From contig CAYZBJ010000009.1 in NCBI GenBank assembly GCA_964476625.1, positions 1 through 64,000 of the forward strand: DNA of 64,000 bases. The letters run 5' to 3'. Under the pieces are notes generated by a model. The model worked only from the letters and a program-made list of their open reading frames with translations. It had not been told where the DNA came from and searched no databases. Source of the DNA: JAMLIN01 sp964476625 (GTDB lineage: Bacteria; Pseudomonadota; Gammaproteobacteria; Burkholderiales; Burkholderiaceae_E). Shown in pieces: positions 31,489 through 40,511 of this stretch; positions within the stretch are counted from its first letter, which is position 1; each line of letters begins with the position of its first letter. The translations under genes and the position numbers were made by a program.

Positions 31489-32172
31489 ATGACCGACTCC
31501 GCCAGCCATTCGCCGTCGCCGCTGCCGCCTTCGCCCTTCGAGCGCTTTCGCCACATCGTGGTCGAAGGCCCCATCGGCGCCGGCAAGACCTCGCTCGCGC
31601 GCCGGCTCATCGACGCCTACGGCGCCCGCGCGGTGCTCGAGGACGCCACCGCCAACCCCTTTCTCGAGCGCTACTACCGCGAGGGCCGGCGCCATGCGCT
31701 GCCAACGCAGCTGTTCTTCCTGTTCCAGCGCGCCGAACAACTGCGCGAGCTCTCGCAGCGCGACCTGTTCGCCGAATCGATCGTCGGCGACTTCCTGCTC
31801 GAGAAGGATCCCCTGTTCGCGCGCCTGACCCTCGACGACGACGAGTTGCGGCTCTATCGCACCATCTACGACAACCTGAGCCCGCACTCGCCGCGGCCGG
31901 ATCTCGTGATCTACCTGCAGGCGAGCCCCGACACGCTCGTCTCGAGAGTGCAGCGTCGCGGCCTGTCGATGGAAACGGCCATCGGCGAGCCCTACCTGCG
32001 CGGGCTCACCGACGCCTACAGTCGCTTCTTCCACAACTACGAAGACGCACCGGTGCTGATCGTCAACACCGAGCGGCTCAACCCGGCCGAGCGCGACGAG
32101 GACTTCGCGATGCTGGTGCAAAGGCTGCTCGAGATGCGCGGACGGCGCAGCTTCTTCAACCTCGGACACTGA
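31489..32172 (+). CDS. Deoxynucleoside kinase (deoxyadenosine/deoxyguanosine kinase family)
   Basis: Phosphorylates deoxynucleosides for salvage. 227 residues. P-loop VVEGPIGAGKTSLARRL at about residue 24, then FLLEKDPLFARLTLDD, DLVIYLQASPDTLVSRVQRRG and RGLTDAYSRFFHNY. The base specificity cannot be read from sequence. Position after folK and before panC is standard in Betaproteobacteria, although panB, commonly next, is missing. Confidence 0.93.
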   Translation: MTDSASHSPSPLPPSPFERFRHIVVEGPIGAGKTSLARRLIDAYGARAVLEDATANPFLERYYREGRRHALPTQLFFLFQRAEQLRELSQRDLFAESIVGDFLLEKDPLFARLTLDDDELRLYRTIYDNLSPHSPRPDLVIYLQASPDTLVSRVQRRGLSMETAIGEPYLRGLTDAYSRFFHNYEDAPVLIVNTERLNPAERDEDFAMLVQRLLEMRGRRSFFNLGH

Positions 32173-32177
32173 ACGCC

Positions 32178-33005
32178 ATGGAAGTCATCAATCGTATCGA
32201 CGGGCTGCGCGAACGCCTGCGCGGCTGTGCCGGCACCGTCCTCGTCCCGACGATGGGCAACCTGCACGAAGGCCACCTGTCGCTGGTCCGCAAGGCCGTC
32301 GACTGCGGCCGCCCGGTCATCGTGAGCGTGTTCGTCAATCGCCTGCAGTTCGCCCCGCACGAGGATTTCGACACCTATCCGCGCACCTTCGACGAGGATT
32401 GCGAGAAGCTCGCCAAGGTCGGCTGCGACGTCGTGTTCGCACCGGCCGACAACGAGATGTACCCCGAGCCGCAGGCCTACCGGATCCAGGCGCCGGCGGG
32501 GCTGGGCGACATCCTCGAGGGCGAGTTCCGGCCGGGCTTCTTCGAGGGCGTGTGCACCGTGGTGCTCAAGCTCTTCAACTGCGTGGCCCCGCACACCGCG
32601 ATCTTCGGCAAGAAGGACTACCAGCAGCTGATGATCGTGCGGCGCATGGTGCGCCAGTTCAACCTGCCGATCCGGATCGAGGGGAGCGAGATCGTGCGCG
32701 AACGCGACGGCCTCGCGATGAGTTCGCGCAACCGCTACCTCGAAGGCGAACAGCGCACCGAGGCGGCCCACCTCTACAAGGTGCTGTCGGCCGCGGTCGA
32801 GCGGGTGGAAGCCGGCGAGCGCGACTACGCCGCGATCGAGGCGGCCGCGATGGCCGCCCTCGTCGAGCGCGGCTGGGAGCCCGACTACATCGCGATCCGG
32901 CGGCGCGACGATCTCTCGGCGCCGGCCGAGCCGGTTCCGCTGGTTGCCCTGGCCGCCGCCAGGCTCGGCTCGACCCGCCTCATCGACAACATCGAGATCG
33001 CCTGA
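32178..33005 (+). CDS. panC: Pantothenate synthetase PanC
   Basis: Joins pantoate and beta-alanine with ATP in coenzyme A synthesis. 275 residues. HIGH-type motif in PTMGNLHEGHLSLV, FVNRLQFAPHEDFDTYPRT, IFGKKDYQQLMIV and the KMSKS-like MSSRNRYL. ATG 5 nt after the dgk stop, no clear separate promoter. Its last bases (CGCCTGAAGCGA at 32999-33010, including the stop codon) are repeated downstream at 33047-33057 as part of the adjacent repeat. Confidence 0.97.
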   Translation: MEVINRIDGLRERLRGCAGTVLVPTMGNLHEGHLSLVRKAVDCGRPVIVSVFVNRLQFAPHEDFDTYPRTFDEDCEKLAKVGCDVVFAPADNEMYPEPQAYRIQAPAGLGDILEGEFRPGFFEGVCTVVLKLFNCVAPHTAIFGKKDYQQLMIVRRMVRQFNLPIRIEGSEIVRERDGLAMSSRNRYLEGEQRTEAAHLYKVLSAAVERVEAGERDYAAIEAAAMAALVERGWEPDYIAIRRRDDLSAPAEPVPLVALAAARLGSTRLIDNIEIA

Positions 33006-33014
33006 AGCGATAGA

Positions 33015-33119
33015 GAAATGGGGTCAGACACCATTAGCGGAGACCGCCTGAAGCGAAATGGGGTCAGACACCATTAGGAAATGGTGTCTGACCCCATTTC
33101 ATGACCCCATTTCGCCATT
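33015..33119. repeat. GGGGTCAGACACC repeat with long perfect hairpin
   Basis: Two direct copies of GAAATGGGGTCAGAC... (33015-33035 and 33055-33075, 21 nt each) followed by a perfect inverted copy (33080-33100). The second and third form a 21-bp stem with a 4-nt AGGA loop; a partial fourth copy (TGACCCCATTTC, 33102-33113) runs to the galE stop. The repeat unit also includes a copy of the panC tail. It resembles the GGGGTCAGACC-type short repeats seen near REP-associated tyrosine transposases; no transposase is present here. It can act as a bidirectional terminator between panC and galE. Confidence 0.85.
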
Positions 33120-34175
33120 TCATACTCGGTCGTAGCCCTGCGGGTTGGCCTGCTGCCAGCGCCAGCCGTCGGCGCACATCGCGTCGATCCCGAGCTCGGC
33201 CCGCCAGCCGAGCAATGCGGCGGCATGCGCCGGGTCGGCATAGCATTCGGCGATGTCGCCGGGGCGGCGGTCGACGATCCGGTAGGGCACCGGCCGGCCA
33301 CTGGCGCGCTCGAAGGCGGTGATCATCTCGAGGACCGAGCAGCCCAGCCCGGTGCCGAGGTTGACGGTGAAGGCGCCGGCCTGGGCGCGGGCGTGCTCGA
33401 GCGCGGCGAGGTGGCCGCGGGCGAGATCGACGACATGGATGTAGTCGCGCACGCCGGTGCCGTCGCGGGTCGGGTAGTCACCGCCGAAGACCGAGAGGAA
33501 CTCGCGCCGGCCGACCGCGACCTGGGAGACGAAGGGCATCAGGTTGTTGGGGATGCCCTGGGGATCCTCGCCAATCAGGCCGCTCGGGTGGGCGCCGGCC
33601 GGATTGAAGTAGCGCAGGATGCCGACCGACCAGCGCGGGTCGGCGGCAGCGAGGTCACGCAGGATGAACTCGATCATCCACTTGGTGCGACCGTAGGGAT
33701 TGGTCGGGCCGGTCGGCGCATCCTCGCGGATCGGCACCGACTGCGGATCGCCATAGACGGTCGCCGACGAACTGAACACGAAGGTCCTCACCCCGGCCTG
33801 GCCGAGGCATTCGAGCAGGGTCGTCGTGCCCGCGATGTTGCAGTCGTAGTAGTCGAGCGGCCTGGCGACCGATTCGCCGACCGCCTTGAGGCCGGCGAAA
33901 TGCATCGTCGCATCGAACTGCTCGCGCGCGAGCAGTTCGCGCAACAGGGCCGCGTCACGGATATCGCCGACCACCAGGGGCACCCGGGCGCCGGTGATGC
34001 GTTCGACGCGCTCGAGCGAACGCCGCGAGGCGTTCGACAGGTTGTCGAGCACCACGACTTCATGGCCGGCACCGACCAGTTCGACCACCGTATGCGAGCC
34101 GATGTAGCCGGCGCCGCCGGTGACCAGCACCTTGCAGGCAGAATGCTTGCGGGGGGAATGTTCCCGATCGTCCAA
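33120..34175 (-). CDS. galE: UDP-glucose 4-epimerase GalE
   Basis: Interconverts UDP-glucose and UDP-galactose for surface polysaccharides. 351 residues from a TTG start at 34175 with GGGAG six bases upstream; a GTG nearer the fold would also be possible. NAD-binding GGAGYIGSH, then FSSSATVYG and the Y-x3-K pair in NPYGRTKWMIE. Extended SDR family. Its start lies only 11 nt from the divergent thpR start, so regulatory signals must lie within coding sequence. Its stop touches the palindromic repeat. Confidence 0.95.
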   Translation of the reverse strand: MDDREHSPRKHSACKVLVTGGAGYIGSHTVVELVGAGHEVVVLDNLSNASRRSLERVERITGARVPLVVGDIRDAALLRELLAREQFDATMHFAGLKAVGESVARPLDYYDCNIAGTTTLLECLGQAGVRTFVFSSSATVYGDPQSVPIREDAPTGPTNPYGRTKWMIEFILRDLAAADPRWSVGILRYFNPAGAHPSGLIGEDPQGIPNNLMPFVSQVAVGRREFLSVFGGDYPTRDGTGVRDYIHVVDLARGHLAALEHARAQAGAFTVNLGTGLGCSVLEMITAFERASGRPVPYRIVDRRPGDIAECYADPAHAAALLGWRAELGIDAMCADGWRWQQANPQGYDRV

Positions 34176-34186
34176 GGCAGCTCCCG

Positions 34187-34837
34187 ATGCGCAGACGCAA
34201 AATCGATCGAACGACAGTGTCGCACGAGGCGCCCGCAAGCCGTCCGCAGCCGGTCGGCGCGCACCCGACGCCCGTCGGCCATCCCCGCTACTTCATCGCC
34301 CTGCTGCCCGACGCCCAGGCCGCCGAAGCGCTGGCGCGGCTGGCCGCGACGATCGCCGCCGACACGGGGGGCCGGCCGCTCGTCGCCGAGGACATCCACC
34401 TGCCCCTGGCCTTCATCGGCGCGCGCGATGCGTCCTTCGGCGAACGGCTGGAGCGCGCCATCGCGCCCGTCGAGGCGGCTGCGACACTCGAATCCCTGCT
34501 GCTCACCCGACTCGGCCGCTTCGGGCGCAGCCACCGGCCGGCGCTGTTCTGGGCCGGGCCCGACGCGCCCCCCGCCTGGCTGGACGCGCTCGCCGCGCAG
34601 GTGCGACAGGCGCTGCGGGCTATGCCCTGCGAGTTCGATGAACGCCCCCTGGTGCCCCATCTCTCACTGGTTCGCAACGCCCGCCCCGAGGCCATCCCCG
34701 CCGCCCTGCTCGAAACACCGATCCGGATCACGGCCTGGCGACTCGCGATGGGCCACAATCGGCCCGACGGCGGGCCGCTACGCTACATCTGGAACGAACC
34801 GGCCGACCGTCATGAAACGGTCAAAGGTTTGTCATAA
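34187..34837 (+). CDS. thpR: RNA 2',3'-cyclic phosphodiesterase ThpR (2H phosphoesterase)
   Basis: 2'-5' RNA ligase-like protein of the 2H phosphoesterase family, 216 residues, longer at the N-terminus than usual. The second motif is intact (PHLSLVR); the first is HLPLAF, with Pro where Thr or Ser normally binds the phosphate. A GTG at 34217 would shorten the N-terminal extension. The core fold (YFIALLPDAQAAEALARLA) fits the family. The Pho box for phoB overlaps its last codons. Confidence 0.85.
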   Translation: MRRRKIDRTTVSHEAPASRPQPVGAHPTPVGHPRYFIALLPDAQAAEALARLAATIAADTGGRPLVAEDIHLPLAFIGARDASFGERLERAIAPVEAAATLESLLLTRLGRFGRSHRPALFWAGPDAPPAWLDALAAQVRQALRAMPCEFDERPLVPHLSLVRNARPEAIPAALLETPIRITAWRLAMGHNRPDGGPLRYIWNEPADRHETVKGLS

Positions 34838-34840
34838 TCT
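34808..34840 (+). promoter_or_regulatory. Pho box upstream of phoBR
   Basis: Three 11-bp direct repeats begin at 34808 (CGTCAT), 34819 (GGTCAA) and 34830 (TGTCAT), the pattern bound by PhoB. Lies 28 nt upstream of the phoB GTG and overlaps the end of thpR; supports auto-induction of phoBR under phosphate limitation. Confidence 0.75.
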
Positions 34841-34868
34841 GGAAGCCCGTACAACCACGAGGCCTGCC

Positions 34869-35551
<683 letters not shown>

Positions 35552-35555
<4 letters not shown>

Positions 35556-36874
35556 TCAGCGTGCTCTCGATCGGCGTCCCGCTGCTCGCCGTCCTGGTCG
35601 GCGGGGTCCTGTTCCAGGCCGGCATGCCGCTGGCCGCCACGATCTGGCTGGGTACATGCCTGGCCTTGCTCGCGCTCTACCACAGCTACTTCCTCGGTCG
35701 CCTCAACCATTGGTCGGGCCTGCCCAAGATGCGCGACGTGCCGATCGGGGTCGCAGTCTGGCGCCGGCCGATGGATCGGCTGGCCCGCTTCATGCGGCTC
35801 GAGGCCGAGGAGCGCAACGACCTGTCCGACGAGCTCGAGCAACTTCGCGCCGCGGTCGACCGGCTGCCGGACGGGCTGATGCTGCTCGATCGCTTCAATC
35901 ATGTCGAATGGGCCAACGTGACGGCGCGCGACCTGCACGGGGTCTTCGGCAACCGCCGGCCGGTGCACCATTTCCTGAACCAGCCCGACTTCGTCGACTA
36001 CCTCGATTCGGGCCAGTTCACCAAGCCGCTGCGGCTCGGACTGCCGAACCGGCCCGGGCGGACCTTCGAGATCCGGCTGCACGCCAGCGATGATGCGAAA
36101 AAGCTCCTGATCATCCGCGACATCACCGACCAGGCCCTGCTCGACACCATGCGCAGCGATTTCGTGGCCAATGTGTCGCACGAGATCCGCACCCCGATCA
36201 CCGTGATCGGCGGCTTCGCCGAGACCATGCTCGAACTCGATCTCGATGCCGCCGAACGCCGCCAGTACCTCGAGTCGATATCCAAGCACAGCCAGACGAT
36301 GCAGCGCCTCGTCGAGGACCTGCTCACCCTGTCCTCGCTCGAATCCGCGAGCGACAAGCCGGCCGACGAAGCGATCGAGCTCGACAAGCTCTGCCCCGGC
36401 CTGGTCGCCGACGCCCGGGTCCTCTCGGGCGGCCGCCACACCATCGAGTCCGACATCCCGGCCGGCCTGCGCCTGCTCGGCGTGGGCTCCGAGATCGAGA
36501 GCGCCATCCGCAACCTGCTCAGCAATGCGGTGCGCTACACGCCCGAAGGCGGACGCATTTCGCTGGAGTGGCTCGAGCAGAACGGGCGCGGCGGCATCTC
36601 GGTGGTCGACACCGGCATCGGCATCGCGGCCGAGCACCTGCCGCGAATCACCGAGCGTTTCTACCGGGTGGACCGGGCCCGCTCGCGCGTCACCGGCGGC
36701 ACCGGCCTGGGCCTGGCGATCGTCAAGCACATCGCCAACCGCCACGGCGCCGAATTCCTGATCCAGAGCCAGGCTGGCAAGGGCAGCCGCTTCACCCTGC
36801 GCTTCTCGCCGGCGCGGGTCATGCGGCCCGACTTCACGCCGGACCAGGCGGCGACGCCCGAAGGCGCCGGGTAA
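35552..36874 (+). CDS. phoR: Phosphate regulon sensor histidine kinase PhoR
   Basis: Inner-membrane kinase that phosphorylates PhoB. 440 residues: two N-terminal membrane segments, a basic linker (LPKMRDVPIGVAVW) typical of PhoR, a PAS domain (about 100-185), HisKA with phosphoacceptor H in NVSHEIRTPITVIGG (about 209), and HATPase_c with N (NLLSNAVRYTPEGG), G1 (VVDTGIGI) and G2 (GGTGLGLAIVKHI) boxes. Signal comes through PhoU and the Pst transporter encoded next door. Confidence 0.97.
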
Positions 36875-36914
36875 TACGGGTTCGCGGTCGGCCGCAGGAG
36901 TCGAGCCGGGAATT

Positions 36915-36933
36915 CGCGAAGCATCGCTTCGCG
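36915..36933. terminator. Hairpin between convergent phoR and phoU
   Basis: Perfect 8-bp inverted repeat CGCGAAGC-ATC-GCTTCGCG in the 128-nt convergent gap. No T-tract follows on either strand, so it may be a processing or factor-dependent end rather than a full intrinsic terminator. Confidence 0.45.
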
Positions 36934-37002
36934 CCGGCGAGACCGGCCACGCCTGAGAGCGCGGCCGAAGCGACCGACAGCGAGTGTGGGGGTTGTTTTA
37001 CC

Positions 37003-37680
37003 TCAGGCGTTCACGCCTGGCTGATGACGAACGTCCGACCCCTCGACCACGTGGACCACGTATTCGGCGATGTTCTTCGCGTGGTCGCCAGCCCGTTCGA
37101 TCGACTGCACCACGAAGATCATCGCCAGCGCCTGCGAGACCAGGCCCGGGGCCCCGCTGATGCGGTCCATCAGCTCGCTGATCAACGCGTCGCGCAACTG
37201 GTCGACCGCCTGGTCGCGGACCGCGACCGCCTTGGCGGCGGCGGTATCGTGGCGGATGTAGGCGTCGAGCGCGTTGCGCAGCATCTCGATGACGATCCCG
37301 GTCATTTCCTCGACCCGGTCCGACGGGATGGGCAGGCCGCCGCTCGCCTCGAAGGCGCGCGACTTGAGCGCGATCTTCTTGGCTTCGTCGCCGATCCGCT
37401 CGAGGTCGTTGTTGATGTGCAGGACGGCGATGATCTCGCGCAGGTCGACCGCGATCGGCTGGCGCCGGGCGATCGTCTGGTTGCAGCGCAAATCGGTCTC
37501 GAGGTGCAGCTGGTTGACCACGCCCTCGTCGGTCAGGACCTGGGCCAGCAGGCGCAGGTCCCGATTGCGGACCGCATCGACCGCGCGGATCAGCTGGCGC
37601 TCGACCAGCCCCCCCATCGTGGTGACCGCACTGCGCAGGTTGTCGATGTCGGCATCGAAGGGACGATAGGTATGTTCCAT
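37003..37680 (-). CDS. phoU: Phosphate transport regulator PhoU
   Basis: Soluble helical regulator that links Pst transporter state to PhoR. 225 residues from ATG 37680 (MEHTYRPFDADIDNL), which fits the family N-terminus and has GGAG seven bases upstream; an ATG at 37704, eight codons earlier, also has a good ribosome site. Two PhoU repeats carry the metal-binding E/D-rich signatures (NNDLERIGDEAKKIA; ERAGDHAKNIAEYV). Last gene of pstSCAB-phoU. Confidence 0.96.
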   Translation of the reverse strand: MEHTYRPFDADIDNLRSAVTTMGGLVERQLIRAVDAVRNRDLRLLAQVLTDEGVVNQLHLETDLRCNQTIARRQPIAVDLREIIAVLHINNDLERIGDEAKKIALKSRAFEASGGLPIPSDRVEEMTGIVIEMLRNALDAYIRHDTAAAKAVAVRDQAVDQLRDALISELMDRISGAPGLVSQALAMIFVVQSIERAGDHAKNIAEYVVHVVEGSDVRHQPGVNA

Positions 37681-37712
37681 GGAGCTTCTCCGGTCCGATT
37701 CCATGAGTGTCC

Positions 37713-38516
37713 TCAGCCGAAGCGACCGGTGATGTAGTCCTCGGTCGCCTTCTTCCTGGGCTTGATGAAGATCTCGTCGGTGCGGCCGAACTCGATCAAC
37801 TCGCCAAGATACATGTAGGTGGTGAAATCGGATATGCGCGCCGCCTGCTGCATGTTGTGGGTGACGATCGCGATCGTGTAGTCGTTCTTGAGCTCGTTCA
37901 TGAGCTCCTCGACCTTCGCGGTCGAGATCGGATCGAGCGCGCTGGTCGGCTCGTCGAGCAGCAGCACCTCGGGCTTGACCGCGACCATCCGGGCGATGCA
38001 CAGGCGTTGCTGCTGGCCGCCCGAGAGGCTCAGGCCGCTTTGGTTGAGCTTTTCCTTGACCTCTTCCCAGAGGGCGGCCTTGCGCAGCGCCCATTCCACC
38101 CGCTCTTCCATCGCACGGCCCGTGAGCGGCTCGTAGAGCCGCACCCCGAACGCGATGTTCTCGAAGATCGTCATCGGGAACGGCGTCGGCTTCTGGAACA
38201 CCATGCCGACCTTCGCCCGCAGCATGTTCACGTCCTGGCGCGGATCGAGGATGTTCCTGCCGTTGAAGATGATTCTCCCTTCCGCGCGCTGGCCGGGGTA
38301 AAGGTCGAACATCCGGTTGAAGGTGCGCAGCAGGGTCGACTTGCCGCAGCCAGAGGGCCCGATGAAGGCGGTGACCTTGTTGCGCGCGATGTCCATCGTG
38401 ACCTTCTTGAGGCCCTGGAACTTGCCGTAGTAGAAATCGAGGTCGCGCACCTGCATGACCGCTTCGGTCACCAGTGGCGCTTCCACTTCCCTGTTCTCGA
38501 GCACGGTGGTATTCAT
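37713..38516 (-). CDS. pstB: Phosphate ABC transporter ATP-binding protein PstB
   Basis: ATPase that drives high-affinity phosphate uptake. 267 residues from ATG 38516 (MNTTVLENREVEAP) with AGGA upstream. Walker A GPSGCGKST, Q-loop VFQKPTPFPM typical of PstB, signature LSGGQQQRL, Walker B LLLDEPTSALDP, and H-loop IVTHNMQQAARISDF. Downstream of pstA by 22 nt. Confidence 0.98.
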   Translation of the reverse strand: MNTTVLENREVEAPLVTEAVMQVRDLDFYYGKFQGLKKVTMDIARNKVTAFIGPSGCGKSTLLRTFNRMFDLYPGQRAEGRIIFNGRNILDPRQDVNMLRAKVGMVFQKPTPFPMTIFENIAFGVRLYEPLTGRAMEERVEWALRKAALWEEVKEKLNQSGLSLSGGQQQRLCIARMVAVKPEVLLLDEPTSALDPISTAKVEELMNELKNDYTIAIVTHNMQQAARISDFTTYMYLGELIEFGRTDEIFIKPRKKATEDYITGRFG

Positions 38517-38538
38517 GTCTGGTCCTGTTTCCGGATCA

Positions 38539-39387
38539 TCAGGTGCGGGCCGCATCGCGGAACATCGTGCGGGCGATGATGTTGATCGCCAGCACGATCA
38601 GGGCGATCAGCGCGGCGCCGCCCCAGGCGAGGCGCTGCCAGTCCTCGTAGGGGCTGAGCGCGAAGTTGTAGATCACCACCGGCAGGCTCGCCATCGGCTT
38701 GCTCATGTCGGCATTGAAGAACTGGTTCGACAGCGAGGTGAACAGCAGCGGCGCGGTTTCGCCGAAGATCCGTGCGATCGCGAGCAACACCCCGGTGATC
38801 ACGCCGCCGCGCACCGCCCGCAGGGTGACCGCGAGGTTGACCTTCCAGCGCGGTGTGCCGAGCGCGAAGGCGGCTTCGCGCAGGCTGCCCGGCACGAGGC
38901 TCAGCATGTTCTCGGTGGTTCGCACCACCACCGGGATCGCGATCAGTGCCAGTGCGATCGACCCCGCCCAGCCCGAGAACTGGCGGGTGGTGGCGACCAC
39001 GATCGCGTAGACGAACAGGCCGATCACGATCGAGGGCGCCGACAGCATGATGTCGGTGACGAACCGGGTCACCTGGGCGAAGCGCGACTTGGCGCCGAAC
39101 TCCGCGAGGTAGATGCCCGCCAGGATGCCGATCGGGGTCGACACCAGGGTCGCGAAGCCGACCATCAGCAGGCTGCCGACGATGGCGTTGGCCATGCCGC
39201 CGCCCGCGGTGCCCGGCGCCGGGGTCGATGCGGTGAAGAAGGCCCAGTTCAGGGCCGAGAAACCCTCGTAGATCAGGGTCCAGAGGATCCAGCCGAGCGC
39301 GAACAGGCCGATCGCCATGGCGGTCGCCGACAGGGCGAGACCGAGGGCATTGAACAGGCGCCGGCGACGGTAACGGGACGAGTCCAT
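38539..39387 (-). CDS. pstA: Phosphate ABC transporter permease PstA
   Basis: Inner-membrane permease subunit, 282 residues, six membrane segments. EAA-type loop (LGTPRWKVNLAVTLRAVRGGVITGVLLAIARIFGETAPLLF) is typical. Begins with a basic MDSSRYRRRRLF. Lies between pstC (10 nt) and pstB. Confidence 0.97.
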   Translation of the reverse strand: MDSSRYRRRRLFNALGLALSATAMAIGLFALGWILWTLIYEGFSALNWAFFTASTPAPGTAGGGMANAIVGSLLMVGFATLVSTPIGILAGIYLAEFGAKSRFAQVTRFVTDIMLSAPSIVIGLFVYAIVVATTRQFSGWAGSIALALIAIPVVVRTTENMLSLVPGSLREAAFALGTPRWKVNLAVTLRAVRGGVITGVLLAIARIFGETAPLLFTSLSNQFFNADMSKPMASLPVVIYNFALSPYEDWQRLAWGGAALIALIVLAINIIARTMFRDAART

Positions 39388-39397
39388 CGGGGATTCC

Positions 39398-40414
39398 TCA
39401 GAGACCGGCGCGACGCCGGCTGCGCTCGGTCAGCCACTTGGCGAGGCCCAGCACGATGAAGGTGATCACGAACAGCAGCAGGCCGAGCGCATAGAGCGCC
39501 GGGATGTGCAGGGTCGGGTCGGCTTCGGCGAACTCGTTGGCCAGGGTCGAGGCGATCGAGTTGCCGGGTGCGAGCAGGCTCGCCGAGAGGCGGTTCGCAT
39601 TGCCGATCACGAAGGTGACCGCCATGGTCTCGCCCAGCGCCCTGCCGAGGCCCAGCATGATTCCGCCGATCACGCCGACCCGGGCAAACGGCAACACGAT
39701 CCGGCGCACCACCTCCCAGGTGGTGCAGCCGATGCCGTAGGCGGACTCCTTGAGCACGCCCGGGACCGTTTCGAAGACATCGCGCATGACCGAGGCGATG
39801 AAGGGAATCACCATCAGGGCCAGGATGATGCCGGCGGTCAGCATGCCGACGCCCAGGGGCGGGCCCGAGAACAGGCCGAGGCCGGTGGCGCCCAGCAGCG
39901 GCTGGACATGGTCCTGGAGCAGCGGCGCGAAGATGAACAGGCCCCAGATCCCGTAGATGATCGAGGGCACGCCGGCGAGCAGCTCGATGGCGGTGCCCAG
40001 CGGCCGGCGCAGCCTGAGCGGACAGGTCTCGGTGAGGAATACCGCGATGCCGAAACTGATCGGCACCGCGATCAGCAGCGCGATGAACGACGACACGACG
40101 GTGCCGTAGACCGCGATGACCGCGCCGTAGACATCATCGGCCGGGCTCCAGGTGGTGCCCACGAAGAAAGCCGCGCCATACTCGCGAAACGCCGGCCAGG
40201 CCTCGATGAACAGCGACACCAGCAGCGCGACGAGGACGACCAGGACGAACAGCGCGAAGCTGAAGGTGAGCCCGAGGAAGAAACGGTCCTGGATGGCGAA
40301 TCGGCGCACCCTCGCGGCGATCCGCTCACTGGCGATGGCATTGGGGCCGGGATCGGCCTTCTCACGAACGCGGCCCTGGCCGGCGTGTGCGGTCTGTTCG
40401 GCGGTGGCGCTCAT
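39398..40414 (-). CDS. pstC: Phosphate ABC transporter permease PstC
   Basis: Second permease subunit, 338 residues from ATG 40414, which has GGAAGGAAG upstream; longer in-frame starts have no such site. Six membrane segments with a long periplasmic loop typical of PstC; EAA loop as GIGCTTWEVVRRIVLPFARVGV and GRALGETMAVTFVIGN. Downstream of pstS by 97 nt. Confidence 0.97.
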   Translation of the reverse strand: MSATAEQTAHAGQGRVREKADPGPNAIASERIAARVRRFAIQDRFFLGLTFSFALFVLVVLVALLVSLFIEAWPAFREYGAAFFVGTTWSPADDVYGAVIAVYGTVVSSFIALLIAVPISFGIAVFLTETCPLRLRRPLGTAIELLAGVPSIIYGIWGLFIFAPLLQDHVQPLLGATGLGLFSGPPLGVGMLTAGIILALMVIPFIASVMRDVFETVPGVLKESAYGIGCTTWEVVRRIVLPFARVGVIGGIMLGLGRALGETMAVTFVIGNANRLSASLLAPGNSIASTLANEFAEADPTLHIPALYALGLLLFVITFIVLGLAKWLTERSRRRAGL

Positions 40415-40511
40415 CGGAGCTTCCTTCCCCATCGTAGTCCCTGGATTCACGAACGGCCGGGGGGCCCGCAGGGCCCGCCCGGCCGGGACGATTCGCGGTC
40501 GTCCGCGAGGT

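Noticed and set aside
33015..33113. CRISPR-like repeat
   Set aside because: The copies alternate in orientation and are not spaced by unique sequences of equal length; no cas genes.
36915..36933. Full intrinsic terminator after phoR
   Set aside because: The 8-bp hairpin has no T-tract on either strand, so kept only as a hairpin of uncertain role.
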